A stretch of DNA of 46,501 nucleotides from Lysobacterales bacterium (GTDB lineage Bacteria > Pseudomonadota > Gammaproteobacteria > Xanthomonadales > SZUA-36): NCBI GenBank assembly GCA_028289465.1, contig JANQPM010000017.1:1-46501 (forward strand), read 5' to 3'. This document shows positions 27,435 through 35,705 of the stretch, piece by piece (position 1 is the stretch's first letter; every line of letters begins with the position of its first letter). The notes under the pieces are model-generated. The model saw only the letters and a list, made by a program, of their open reading frames with translations. It made no database searches and was not told the DNA's origin. Both the position numbers and the translations under genes were made by a program.

Positions 27435-28305
27435 TCAGCGGCTGGACAGTTTCCGGGTGCGGCAGTCATTCGACCGTGCGGCAGCGGACTATGAAGCCAA
27501 TGCGGTGCTGCAACGGGAAGTCGGCGAGCGGCTGCTGGAGCGGCTGGGCTATCTGGACATCGACCCGAGCTGCATTCTCGATCTCGGTTGCGGCACCGGC
27601 TTGCAGGCCGGGGCTCTAAAAGAGCGTTATCAATCCGCCGCCGTTATCGCGGCGGACTTCGCACCGGCAATGCTCAAACAGGTGCGCAAACACAGCCGCT
27701 GGCGCCGGCCGCTGCTGCCGGTTGGTGCCGATGCGCTCAAACTGCCGTTCGCCGCACGCAGCGCCGATCTGATTTTTTCCAACCTGGCCATGCAGTGGTG
27801 CGATACATTGCCGGACTTGTTCAATGAATGCCGCCGCGTTCTGAGGCCCGGTGGGCTGCTGCTGTTTTCCACCTTCGGGCCGGACACGCTACATGAGCTG
27901 CGCAACGCCTGGGGTGCGGTCGATCGCCAGGTGCATGTGAATCAGTTTTTGGATATGCACGATATCGGCGATTTTCTGTTGCTGGCCGGTTTTGCAAATC
28001 CGGTGATGGATGCCGAGCGTATTTGTCTGGAATACGGGACTGTCGGCCAACTGATGAAGGAACTCAAGGCGATCGGCGCCCATAATCTGAATGCGGGCCG
28101 CCCGGCCGGTTTGACCGGGCGGTCCAAAATGCAGGCCATGGTGCGCCACTACGATCAGTTCCGCCGTAACGATCGCTACCCGGCAACCTATGAGGTGCTT
28201 TACGGTACCGCCTGGGAACCGGCAGAAGGACAGCCGCGCCGGGTGGGGGATGGCGAAGTCGTGCATTTTTCGGTCGAACACCTCAAGGGCAGCCGCAGGG
28301 GATAG
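27427..28305 (+). CDS. bioC: Malonyl-ACP O-methyltransferase
   Basis: It methylates malonyl-ACP so that it can enter fatty acid synthesis as a biotin precursor. The 292-residue class I methyltransferase has the SAM-binding ILDLGCGTG motif, LIFSNLAMQWC and LRPGGLLLFSTFGPDTL, typical of BioC. The ATG at 27427 overlaps the bioH stop by 8 bp; a longer frame from 27376 would lie within bioH. Confidence 0.95.
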   Translation: MVDQRLDSFRVRQSFDRAAADYEANAVLQREVGERLLERLGYLDIDPSCILDLGCGTGLQAGALKERYQSAAVIAADFAPAMLKQVRKHSRWRRPLLPVGADALKLPFAARSADLIFSNLAMQWCDTLPDLFNECRRVLRPGGLLLFSTFGPDTLHELRNAWGAVDRQVHVNQFLDMHDIGDFLLLAGFANPVMDAERICLEYGTVGQLMKELKAIGAHNLNAGRPAGLTGRSKMQAMVRHYDQFRRNDRYPATYEVLYGTAWEPAEGQPRRVGDGEVVHFSVEHLKGSRRG

Positions 28306-28995
<690 letters not shown>

Positions 28996-29100
28996 CACGT
29001 TTTATCTTTGTCAAAAGATTTAACAATACGTAACAGTATGGTGGCCCGGTTTTCGCTATGCTTGCATCGTTGGTGTTGCAGCGACGCCAACATACCCCTC

Positions 29101-29133
29101 AAAGGGCCGGTTTCCCCCCCGAGCCGGCCCTTT
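29101..29133 (+). terminator. Strong hairpin terminator downstream of bioD
   Basis: AAAGGGCCGG (29101-29110) pairs perfectly with CCGGCCCTTT (29124-29133) around a 13-base loop, followed by ACTTTAT, a weak U-rich tract. It lies between bioD and the convergent zapE. It probably ends the bio operon, or a short transcript starting just after bioD. Confidence 0.7.
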
Positions 29134-29258
29134 ACTTTATCCAGAAGCTTTTTCAGCCCGCCCGAGTCCATTAGCTCAAGTTCATTAATCCGGGTACGTT
29201 ACTCATTGCTTAACCCTGTACGGGTAGTCGCGAACCATGATCGCTGTGGCTTCAAACC

Positions 29259-30350
29259 TTATGGCCGGTGCGGCAATGCGAGATAGTCCAACGACTGCAT
29301 TTCCTGCAAGCGGCTGACGGTGCGCCGAAATTCGAACTGCAGACGCTGACCGCGATACAGATTCTCCAGATCATCGGCCGCGGTAATGATCAGCTTTACC
29401 TGGCGGTCGTAAAACTCGTCCACCAGCGTGATAAAGCGCCTGGCCTGATCGGACTGCGGTTCGTCGAGCTGCGGGACATTTGACAGTAGTACCGTGTTAA
29501 AGGCCCTGGCCAGTTCGATATAGTCCGCGGCACCGCGGGGTTTCGCACAAAGCTCGGCGAAATCGAACCAGATCACGCCGTCCCCGCGACAGCGGCTGTG
29601 GAAATTCCGGCCGTTAATCACCAGTTTCGGATCATCCAGGCATTCTCCGGGCGCGATCTCACGAAAGTAGCGCTGCAACTGGTCGTCGGCGCGCTGATCC
29701 AGCGGCCAGTGATAGATTTCGGCTTTTTTCAGGATTCTCAGCCGGAAATCGACGTTGCCGGTCAGCTCCAGGACCTGGGTATGCGCTTTGATCAAGTCGA
29801 TCGCCGGCAGGAATTTGGCCCGCTGCAGGCCGTCCCGATACAGTTCGTCGGGTGGAATATTGGACGTTGCGATCAGTGTCACGCCGTTTTGAAACAGACC
29901 GTCCAGCAGCCCTCCCAGCAACATTGCATCGGCGATATCGGTAACAAAGAATTCGTCGAAGCACAGCACCCTGGCCCGTTCTGCCCACGCTTTGGCGATT
30001 TGCGGCAACGGGTCCCGTTGTTTCGCCCGCATCCTCAGCGCATCGTGCACGCGCTGCATGAAGCGATGGAAATGCAGCCGGGTTTTGTTCTGCTGCGGCA
30101 GGGTGTCGAAAAACAAGTCCATCAGAAAGGTCTTGCCGCGACCGACCCCGCCCCATAGATAGAGGCCCTGAACCGGGTCCGGCTGACGCCGGGCGAACCG
30201 GGAAAACAGATTACGGTCGGGGCGTTCGGCGGTCGCCAGTTGGCGGTAAATACGATCCAGTGCCTCGGCCGCGCGATCCTGGGCCGGATCGGGTTCAAAA
30301 CCCCGTGCTGCGACAGTGTCCCGGTAATGCTGAAACAGATGACCGGGCAT
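29259..30350 (-). CDS. zapE: Cell division protein ZapE (AFG1-family ATPase)
   Basis: A 363-residue AAA-type ATPase that associates with the Z ring in gammaproteobacteria. Walker A is GGVGRGKTFLMD near residue 84, Walker B is VLCFDEFFVTDI, and the family's FHRFMQRVH and LVDEFYDR segments are present. The ATG at 30350 shares its first base with the stop of the upstream hydrolase gene (TGATG), suggesting coupled translation. Confidence 0.94.
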   Translation of the reverse strand: MPGHLFQHYRDTVAARGFEPDPAQDRAAEALDRIYRQLATAERPDRNLFSRFARRQPDPVQGLYLWGGVGRGKTFLMDLFFDTLPQQNKTRLHFHRFMQRVHDALRMRAKQRDPLPQIAKAWAERARVLCFDEFFVTDIADAMLLGGLLDGLFQNGVTLIATSNIPPDELYRDGLQRAKFLPAIDLIKAHTQVLELTGNVDFRLRILKKAEIYHWPLDQRADDQLQRYFREIAPGECLDDPKLVINGRNFHSRCRGDGVIWFDFAELCAKPRGAADYIELARAFNTVLLSNVPQLDEPQSDQARRFITLVDEFYDRQVKLIITAADDLENLYRGQRLQFEFRRTVSRLQEMQSLDYLALPHRP

Positions 30351-31051
30351 CAAGCGGTTTTAGATACCGCTGCCTGCAAGGGTAGCTGAGCGCGGACACC
30401 GTTTTTAACTAAACCGCGCAGGTCCATCAGTCGGCGGTGGAAAAAGTGCCCGGTTTGCTCCATGACCAGTAGTTCCACGGCCGGTTCCAGGCCGGCAGCC
30501 CATTCGTATACCGCGTCCGGCGAGACCACGTCGTCCTCATCGCCTTGTACCACCAGCCACGGGCAGCCGGGATGGTCGAGCCGGGTGAACTCGAAGCGCT
30601 GGACCGGAGGCGCGATGGAGATCAACTGACCCAGCTCCAGGTTTTGTGCCGCTCTCAGGCTGACGTACGCGCCGAATGAGAAGCCGCCGAGCCACAGTTT
30701 GTCTTCCGGACGGACGCGGCGAACCCAGTCCACTAGCGCCAGTACATCGTCGGTTTCTCCGTAGCCGTCGTCGTACTGCCCTTCGCTTTCGCCGACGCCG
30801 CGATAATTGCAGCGTACGGTGCGCAGGCCGAGTTCGCGCAAGGAGCGGTCCAGGATGGTCACCACTTTGTTGTGCATGGTGCCGCCATGCTGCGGATGCG
30901 GATGGCACAGGACCGCGGTCACCGGCTGCGCGGAGGCGCCATCGGCAACGTCAGTAATGCATTCAAGCAGGCCGGCCGGCCCGCGCAGGCGGATATCCTG
31001 GCGTTTTTCGGGGAAATACTCAGGATGCTTTAGCGGTTCCTCGGGTACCAT
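30350..31051 (-). CDS. Alpha/beta hydrolase (COG2945-like)
   Basis: A 233-residue serine hydrolase without signal peptide. Visible are CHPHPQHGGTMHNKV (oxyanion region), NYRGVGESEG, nucleophile Ser in GGFSFGAYVS, Asp in GDEDDVVSP and His in TGHFFHRR. The frame is open much further upstream to 31543, but that part is antisense to acpH and unconserved; the ATG at 31051 fits the family start (the ATG at 31081 is also possible). It is upstream of and coupled to zapE. The substrate is unknown. Confidence 0.82.
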   Translation of the reverse strand: MVPEEPLKHPEYFPEKRQDIRLRGPAGLLECITDVADGASAQPVTAVLCHPHPQHGGTMHNKVVTILDRSLRELGLRTVRCNYRGVGESEGQYDDGYGETDDVLALVDWVRRVRPEDKLWLGGFSFGAYVSLRAAQNLELGQLISIAPPVQRFEFTRLDHPGCPWLVVQGDEDDVVSPDAVYEWAAGLEPAVELLVMEQTGHFFHRRLMDLRGLVKNGVRAQLPLQAAVSKTA

Positions 31052-31201
31052 AGGCTGCCTGTCGGTTTTCGGACTGACCATGATACCCCAGCGCCGCGCG
31101 GGGCAGCAAAGCATGGCAATACCGCGCCCAGTGCACCGGAACGTCGGTTCGGCCGGCGTATCAGGAGTGGTTTTGAATTGTCGAGCTAGGAATAGTCTAC
31201 G

Positions 31202-31843
31202 GTGAACTTTCTGGCCCACCACATGTTGGCCGGGCCTGATCCGGGCTGCCAGCTCGGCAGCTGGCTTGGCGACTTCGTTCGCGGCACCAGAGGCGTCGAC
31301 GACTATCCGCCACCGGTACGGACCGGTATACGACTGCATCGGGCATTGGATACCTGGGTCGACCGGCATCCGCTGACCCTGGCGGTCAAGACGCAATTGG
31401 GATCGATCTACCGCCGCTACGGCGGCATCATCCTGGATGTTGCGCTGGATTGGCAGCTCGCCGTTCACTGGCCGCGCTGGCACGCCGAAGAACTGGACCG
31501 GGTCGAGGACCGGGCGTATGCGCTGCTGGAGAAGCACTGGCAAATATTGCCGGCGGGTCTGAAACGCTTCGTCGGCTATGCCAGGCCGAAGAAACTGTTA
31601 TCGAACTATGGTTCGGCAGCGGTGGTTCAGTCGGTGCTGGCCGGAATCGGCCGGCGCCTTAGGCACGACAATCCCCTGAACGATACCGCTTCGCTGCTTG
31701 CGGATATGGAAAACCGGTTTACCGACTACTGCCTGCTGATTTACCCCGAGGCTCAAGGGTTTGCATTCGGCTGGCTGTCGGAAAACGCGATGTCCACCAC
31801 CACCGGGTCGTGGTCGGAAGAACGGAAAACGCCGGCCGGGTAG
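31202..31843 (+). CDS. acpH: Acyl carrier protein phosphodiesterase
   Basis: It removes the 4'-phosphopantetheine group from ACP. The 213-residue protein starts at GTG with MNFLAHHMLA, followed by GSWLGDFVRG and the HRALDTWVDRHP block typical of AcpH (HD-like). The family usually ends near the IYPEAQ segment at about residue 186; the last 20-odd residues are extra and overlap, tail to tail, 91 bp of the convergent nuclease gene including codons for its SDHDP motif. Confidence 0.87.
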   Translation: MNFLAHHMLAGPDPGCQLGSWLGDFVRGTRGVDDYPPPVRTGIRLHRALDTWVDRHPLTLAVKTQLGSIYRRYGGIILDVALDWQLAVHWPRWHAEELDRVEDRAYALLEKHWQILPAGLKRFVGYARPKKLLSNYGSAAVVQSVLAGIGRRLRHDNPLNDTASLLADMENRFTDYCLLIYPEAQGFAFGWLSENAMSTTTGSWSEERKTPAG

Positions 31844-33567
31844 CCGGGCGGGTATTCGGGATAGCCGGAATTAATATGCCAGACACCGGCCCAGGCCAGC
31901 CGGTCGGTCAATGCCGGGCTGAAGAATGCATAGTCCAGACTGCCCAGTTCGCCGCGGTAGTTATAGCTGTAGTAGGGCGATGAGGAGAAGACTTCCACCG
32001 CGTCCTGCCAGCCTAAAGCTTTCAGACGGGTAATCGGATCTTCCAGGCGGTAGGCATTGAAGTCGCCGAGCATTAACTGCTTGTTTACATCGTACTGCTG
32101 CGCCAGTTGGCTCATCCACTCATGCACGCGAACGGCCGCATCGAGCCGCGATTGATTCCAGCAGCCCTGACCGTCGGACTGGTCGGCGTCGGGACCCCCA
32201 GCCGGGCAGCGTCCCTTGGACTTCAAGTGGTTGACCGCGATCAGCAGTTTCTCGCCGGATTGTCGATGCGTGAATAGCTGCGCGACCGGCGGGCGCGAGA
32301 GCTCGGTAAACAACGGGCCGGTCAACACCTCGGCCGGTGCTGCCGGGGCGACCACATCGGCCCGGTACAGAATGCCGACCCGTATCGGACCGCTGGCCGC
32401 GTAGCCCTCGACAACGACGGCCTGCCATGCATTCGATGCCCCGGCACTGTTCAGCCCGGCGGCCAGGTCCTGAATTGCGCTGGCCGGCCCGAAGCCGTCG
32501 TTTTCCAACTCGGTCAGCGCCAGCACATCGGCTGCCGATTGCTGCACGGCAGCCAGCAGGCGGCGTCGCTGTTCCTGAAACGCCTCAAGCGACCGGGCGC
32601 CGCGCAGGCCCGGAAAGCCACCGCCCGCGCCGTCGCCGTTGAAATAGTTTTCCAGGTTGAAACCGACAACGCGCAAAGCCGCTTTCTGCGGCAGTTTTGG
32701 CACGCCGCCGGGGTTATCGCTGGCGGCGATGGACTCCAGGATGACTTCGTAACGGCCTGACGCCTGTGTCAGCACACCGGACAGGTCGAACACCCGGTCA
32801 CCGACCGCATCAATGTCCTGTGGGCCGCCACTCCCGGGAAACACCAGGTTCAGCCGGCGTTCGCGGTTGCGCTTGGCAGCGGCTACTGCCGCCGGTCCGG
32901 GCAGCCGGTATTCCGTCGGCGCCCGCAGCGGGTGCTCCAGCGACACGCCGAAGCGTCCGTTTGACACCAGCGAGTAGACATCGGTCACCGCAAGATCCTG
33001 GCGGACCTGAATCCGCATGCCTTCCAGTGCTTCGCGTTGTTCTGTGTTCAGCGGCAGGCCGACATCGTGCAGCGGCAGCGGCTGATCCTGCGCGCAGCGC
33101 CGGTAACCTTCGATTTGCGTCAGCGCGGTCAGGCTGTGTGGCTGCTGGCCGAGTTCGGCGACGTTGCCGGCAAGCGCAACTTCATCGCCAGCGCGAAATC
33201 GCTCGGATAACGGTGCACTGTCCACATACAGCGCATCGGATGTCTGCGGGTCCGAATCGGACAATATCTCTTCGAGATAAAATCCGGTGCCGGGCACAGC
33301 CCAGGTCACGATGCCGCGGATGAATACGCTGGTGCCGGGGCGGGGCGACTGCGCCCCGCTACCCTGAATGCCGGCGATCGGTGTGGGTTCCGCGGTGCAA
33401 AACAATGCTGACAACTGCCGCAGCGGAGGGGCGGCGGGTCCGGATTCGTCGGGCGTGCCGCAGGCCGCGACAAGCACGGTACACAGCATCGCAAACCAGA
33501 GCCGCGCATAAAAAACGCCGCAGGCAGCGGCGTTTCGGTCGATACGGCCTTCGTTCCGGCGCAACAT
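31753..33567 (-). CDS. ExeM/NucH-type extracellular endonuclease, predicted lipoprotein
   Basis: A 604-residue protein. The N-terminus has a lipoprotein signal with lipobox LVAAC (Cys about residue 36), so it should be tethered to the outer membrane. An OB-fold-like region (about 70-200) precedes an endonuclease/exonuclease/phosphatase domain (about 300-595) with NLENYF, LTELENDG, AVNHLKSKG, LGDFNAY and SDHDP, the full catalytic set. It resembles secreted nucleases acting on extracellular DNA. The start is directly after the cytochrome c5 stop, so the two are in one operon. Confidence 0.88.
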   Translation of the reverse strand: MLRRNEGRIDRNAAACGVFYARLWFAMLCTVLVAACGTPDESGPAAPPLRQLSALFCTAEPTPIAGIQGSGAQSPRPGTSVFIRGIVTWAVPGTGFYLEEILSDSDPQTSDALYVDSAPLSERFRAGDEVALAGNVAELGQQPHSLTALTQIEGYRRCAQDQPLPLHDVGLPLNTEQREALEGMRIQVRQDLAVTDVYSLVSNGRFGVSLEHPLRAPTEYRLPGPAAVAAAKRNRERRLNLVFPGSGGPQDIDAVGDRVFDLSGVLTQASGRYEVILESIAASDNPGGVPKLPQKAALRVVGFNLENYFNGDGAGGGFPGLRGARSLEAFQEQRRRLLAAVQQSAADVLALTELENDGFGPASAIQDLAAGLNSAGASNAWQAVVVEGYAASGPIRVGILYRADVVAPAAPAEVLTGPLFTELSRPPVAQLFTHRQSGEKLLIAVNHLKSKGRCPAGGPDADQSDGQGCWNQSRLDAAVRVHEWMSQLAQQYDVNKQLMLGDFNAYRLEDPITRLKALGWQDAVEVFSSSPYYSYNYRGELGSLDYAFFSPALTDRLAWAGVWHINSGYPEYPPGYPAGVFRSSDHDPVVVDIAFSDSQPNANP

Positions 33568-34071
33568 TTACTGCTGGACTTGACCCAGCATGTAGGCAAC
33601 CGACGCCTCGATCTGTTCATCGCTCAAATCCGAGCGTCCACCCTTGGCCGGCATCAGACCGACGCCGCTGATCGCATTGGCAGCCAGCGCTTCCTGGCCT
33701 TTGGTCAGCCGCTCAGTCCAATCCGCCGCTTCCAGGCGCGGTGCGCCGGCAGCACCGGAAGCGTGACAGGCGGCGCAGACCTGGTTGTACAGCATTTCGC
33801 CATCCAGGGATCCGTCGAAAGCCGCCGGCCGGGATGCCGCAGCGGCAGCCTGCGCCTCGGCGATCGCAGCCCGTCCTTCCTCGCCGGCGTAAACGCTGCT
33901 GATGGGCTTGATGCGCTCCTGAATTCTCGCATCATGGCTCGGGTTTTCGCCCGGCGCGAGCTGGCCGTGGATGTAAAGGGCCAGCAGTGCGATGGCGACG
34001 GTAAATACCACTAAGGCCGCGATAATGCTGCTGAAATGCTTGATGAATACTTTATCGTCGTGTTGACTCAC
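33568..34071 (-). CDS. Cytochrome c5-type membrane-anchored cytochrome
   Basis: A 167-residue electron carrier with an N-terminal membrane anchor (about 15-35) and a periplasmic Ala-rich linker. A monohaem domain with CAACH (about residue 98) and the distal Met in GLMPAKGG matches the cytochrome c5 family. It is first in an operon with the ExeM-type nuclease; an inverted repeat lies 40-77 bp upstream. Confidence 0.9.
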   Translation of the reverse strand: MSQHDDKVFIKHFSSIIAALVVFTVAIALLALYIHGQLAPGENPSHDARIQERIKPISSVYAGEEGRAAIAEAQAAAAASRPAAFDGSLDGEMLYNQVCAACHASGAAGAPRLEAADWTERLTKGQEALAANAISGVGLMPAKGGRSDLSDEQIEASVAYMLGQVQQ

Positions 34072-34110
34072 TACACACCTCGAAAACCGGCTGACATTTC
34101 GCCATCAAGT

Positions 34111-34148
34111 GAGGGCTAATCGGCCGCTTAGTATACCGGCTAGCCCTC
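34111..34148. repeat. Inverted repeat upstream of cytochrome c5 gene
   Basis: GAGGGCTA (34111-34118) and TAGCCCTC (34141-34148) are perfectly complementary across a 22-base centre that can extend the stem (TCGG/CCGG). No U-run follows on either strand, so a regulator site or 5' UTR structure for the minus-strand gene is more likely than a terminator. Confidence 0.45.
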
Positions 34149-34323
34149 TGCTGTGGAACCCGTCGAATGCGTCGAAAACTGGCAACCGGCCACTATTTTC
34201 AATACAATGCGCAGCCTCGCGGAAGCCGTTCATTCGGCCCGGTATTCTCGCTGCAAGAGGAGATCGGGTGGGAAGTCAGCGAAGTTCACCCCACCAGGGG
34301 CGAAGGGCAGGCTGCCCTCAGCC

Positions 34324-34347
34324 ATCCTCTCGATAGCGAGAGGATGA
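34324..34347. repeat. Perfect 10-bp hairpin just upstream of tRNA-Arg
   Basis: CATCCTCTCG, loop ATAG, CGAGAGGATG: a perfect 10-bp stem ending 19 bp before the tRNA. There is no U-tract. It could be in the tRNA precursor leader or be part of a REP-like element. The rest of the 34072-34366 gap has no gene that I can support. Confidence 0.5.
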
Positions 34348-34359
34348 GACCGTAAACCA

Positions 34360-35492
34360 TTACCAGCGCCCGTAGCTCAGCTGGATAGAGTACTGCCCTC
34401 CGAAGGCAGGGGTCAGAGGTTCGAATCCTCTCGGGCGCGCCATTTTACATTTCGCGTTGTTGGAATCCCGTAAGAGTTTGAAAGGCAAGGCGATTTGGGG
34501 TGTTCGAAACCCTTCTTTGCGGTGATAGGTCAAACGCTTTGAAAAGGTAAGCTTTAGCACCATTCTTTTATGCTTCAATCGCTCTGATGACCAGAGTTTA
34601 TGCGGGTTTGAAAGAAAGGCGAGCGCGTGTTCGAACAATTCCTCCAGGGTGCCTTTCGGTTGAGTACTATTTTTCGATTTTTCGCCAGAATTGCTTTTTC
34701 TCTTTCCAGTTTAATAATCTGCTGTTCATAGGTATTGATCACCCGATCATTGGACGCCCGCACAATCCGACTGAGGAATTGATCAATCCTGGTTTCAACG
34801 GTTTTAAGCTGCTTCTTAGCCGCTTTCACTGACTCTGTGGCTTGGGACAGTCTATGGTTCCATGCGCCCTTAAACATGGCGCGGAATACCTTGAGTAACC
34901 CTTTTGTGGGAGTGAGTTGTTTAAGCAGCGTTTCAAAAGCATCTTCAATCCGGTCACGGGGAATAGACTTACCTTTACTGATGCAGCTCTGGTTGCGACA
35001 TAAATAATAAGCATAACGTTTGCTTTTGCCTTTCGACCAACACGCCGTTAAAGGCTTGTCACAATCACCGCATAAAACGAAGCCCCGAAGCGGAAAGTCC
35101 TTATTCAGGTCTTTGCGTGCCGGGGCTTTGGCTCCCTGTGTCAGCCGGTCTTGAATGCGTTGCCATGTAGCCAGAGAAACAAGCCCTTCATGCTGGCCTT
35201 CGGTGAGAGGGATTTTCCATTTCGGTGCTTCGACATAACCCGCATAGGCCACACGGGTTAATAATTCAGTGATGCGCTGGTTGCGGATTTGTCCATTCGG
35301 CAAATCTTTGGGATACACAGGCTGGCTTTCCAGAAAGCGTTTGACCTCAACCTGCGTTTCAAACCGCCCGGAGGCAAAGCCTTCGAGGGCTTCTTGAATA
35401 ATGGAGGCAATCGCATAGATTCCCCCCTTGTCTGTGCTGACAGCAAGGATGCCCATTCCAGGAGGCGCGTCAGCCGCGCCCCCACTTCTCAA
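34360..35492 (-). pseudogene. Large serine recombinase remnant (lacks catalytic domain, frameshifted)
   Basis: The main frame (34575-35492) holds the PF07508-like recombinase domain (ALEGFASGRFETQVEVKRFL), a zinc-ribbon (CGDCDKPLTACW ... CRNQSC) and a coiled coil, but no N-terminal resolvase catalytic domain with its serine. Near 34640 homology moves to another frame (EHALAFLSNPHKLWSSERLK), so one base has been lost or gained. This second frame ends in MARPRGFEPLTPAFGGQYS, which is tRNA-Arg read antisense, and stops at 34360. It would have driven integration of the island; it should now be inactive. Confidence 0.85.
34367..34442 (+). tRNA. tRNA-Arg (anticodon CCG), CCA encoded
   Basis: A complete cloverleaf: a 7-bp acceptor stem (GCGCCCG with CGGGCGC), a D arm, an anticodon stem CTGCC/GGCAG with loop CTCCGAA (anticodon CCG, codon CGG), a T arm AGAGG-TTCGAAT-CCTCT, discriminator G and an encoded CCA. 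It is the probable integration target of the island to its right: the recombinase remnant reads antisense into it. Confidence 0.95.
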
Positions 35493-35705
35493 TTTCTCCG
35501 AATTCTTGCCTCAATCAGGCGAAATGCAGGCAATCCGCATGGGGTTCTTACCTTTTGTGAAAAAGGGTGTGATAGGCTTGCGCTTCGTGGTTTAAAGGGG
35601 TTAAGGGCGGATCGTTTTGGCAACCCATTTTCAAAGACAACCTAACCCCGTGAGCCAGATGGCTCCGTTTATCGTTATTGTCGGATGTTTAAAGGAGGGC
35701 GCTTC

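Noticed and set aside
31052-31543. 164-residue N-terminal extension of the alpha/beta hydrolase
   Set aside because: It is antisense to acpH, unlike any hydrolase N-terminus, and the family-like sequence begins at the ATG at 31051.
32766-33323. Plus-strand open frame opposite the ExeM-type nuclease
   Set aside because: Arg/Pro/Ala-rich composition typical of antisense shadow frames; the minus strand holds a clear catalytic domain and lipobox.
34360-34638. 92-residue frame ending in MARPRGFEPLTPAFGGQYS as an independent gene
   Set aside because: It is the frameshifted C-terminus of the serine recombinase continuing antisense into tRNA-Arg, not a separate protein.
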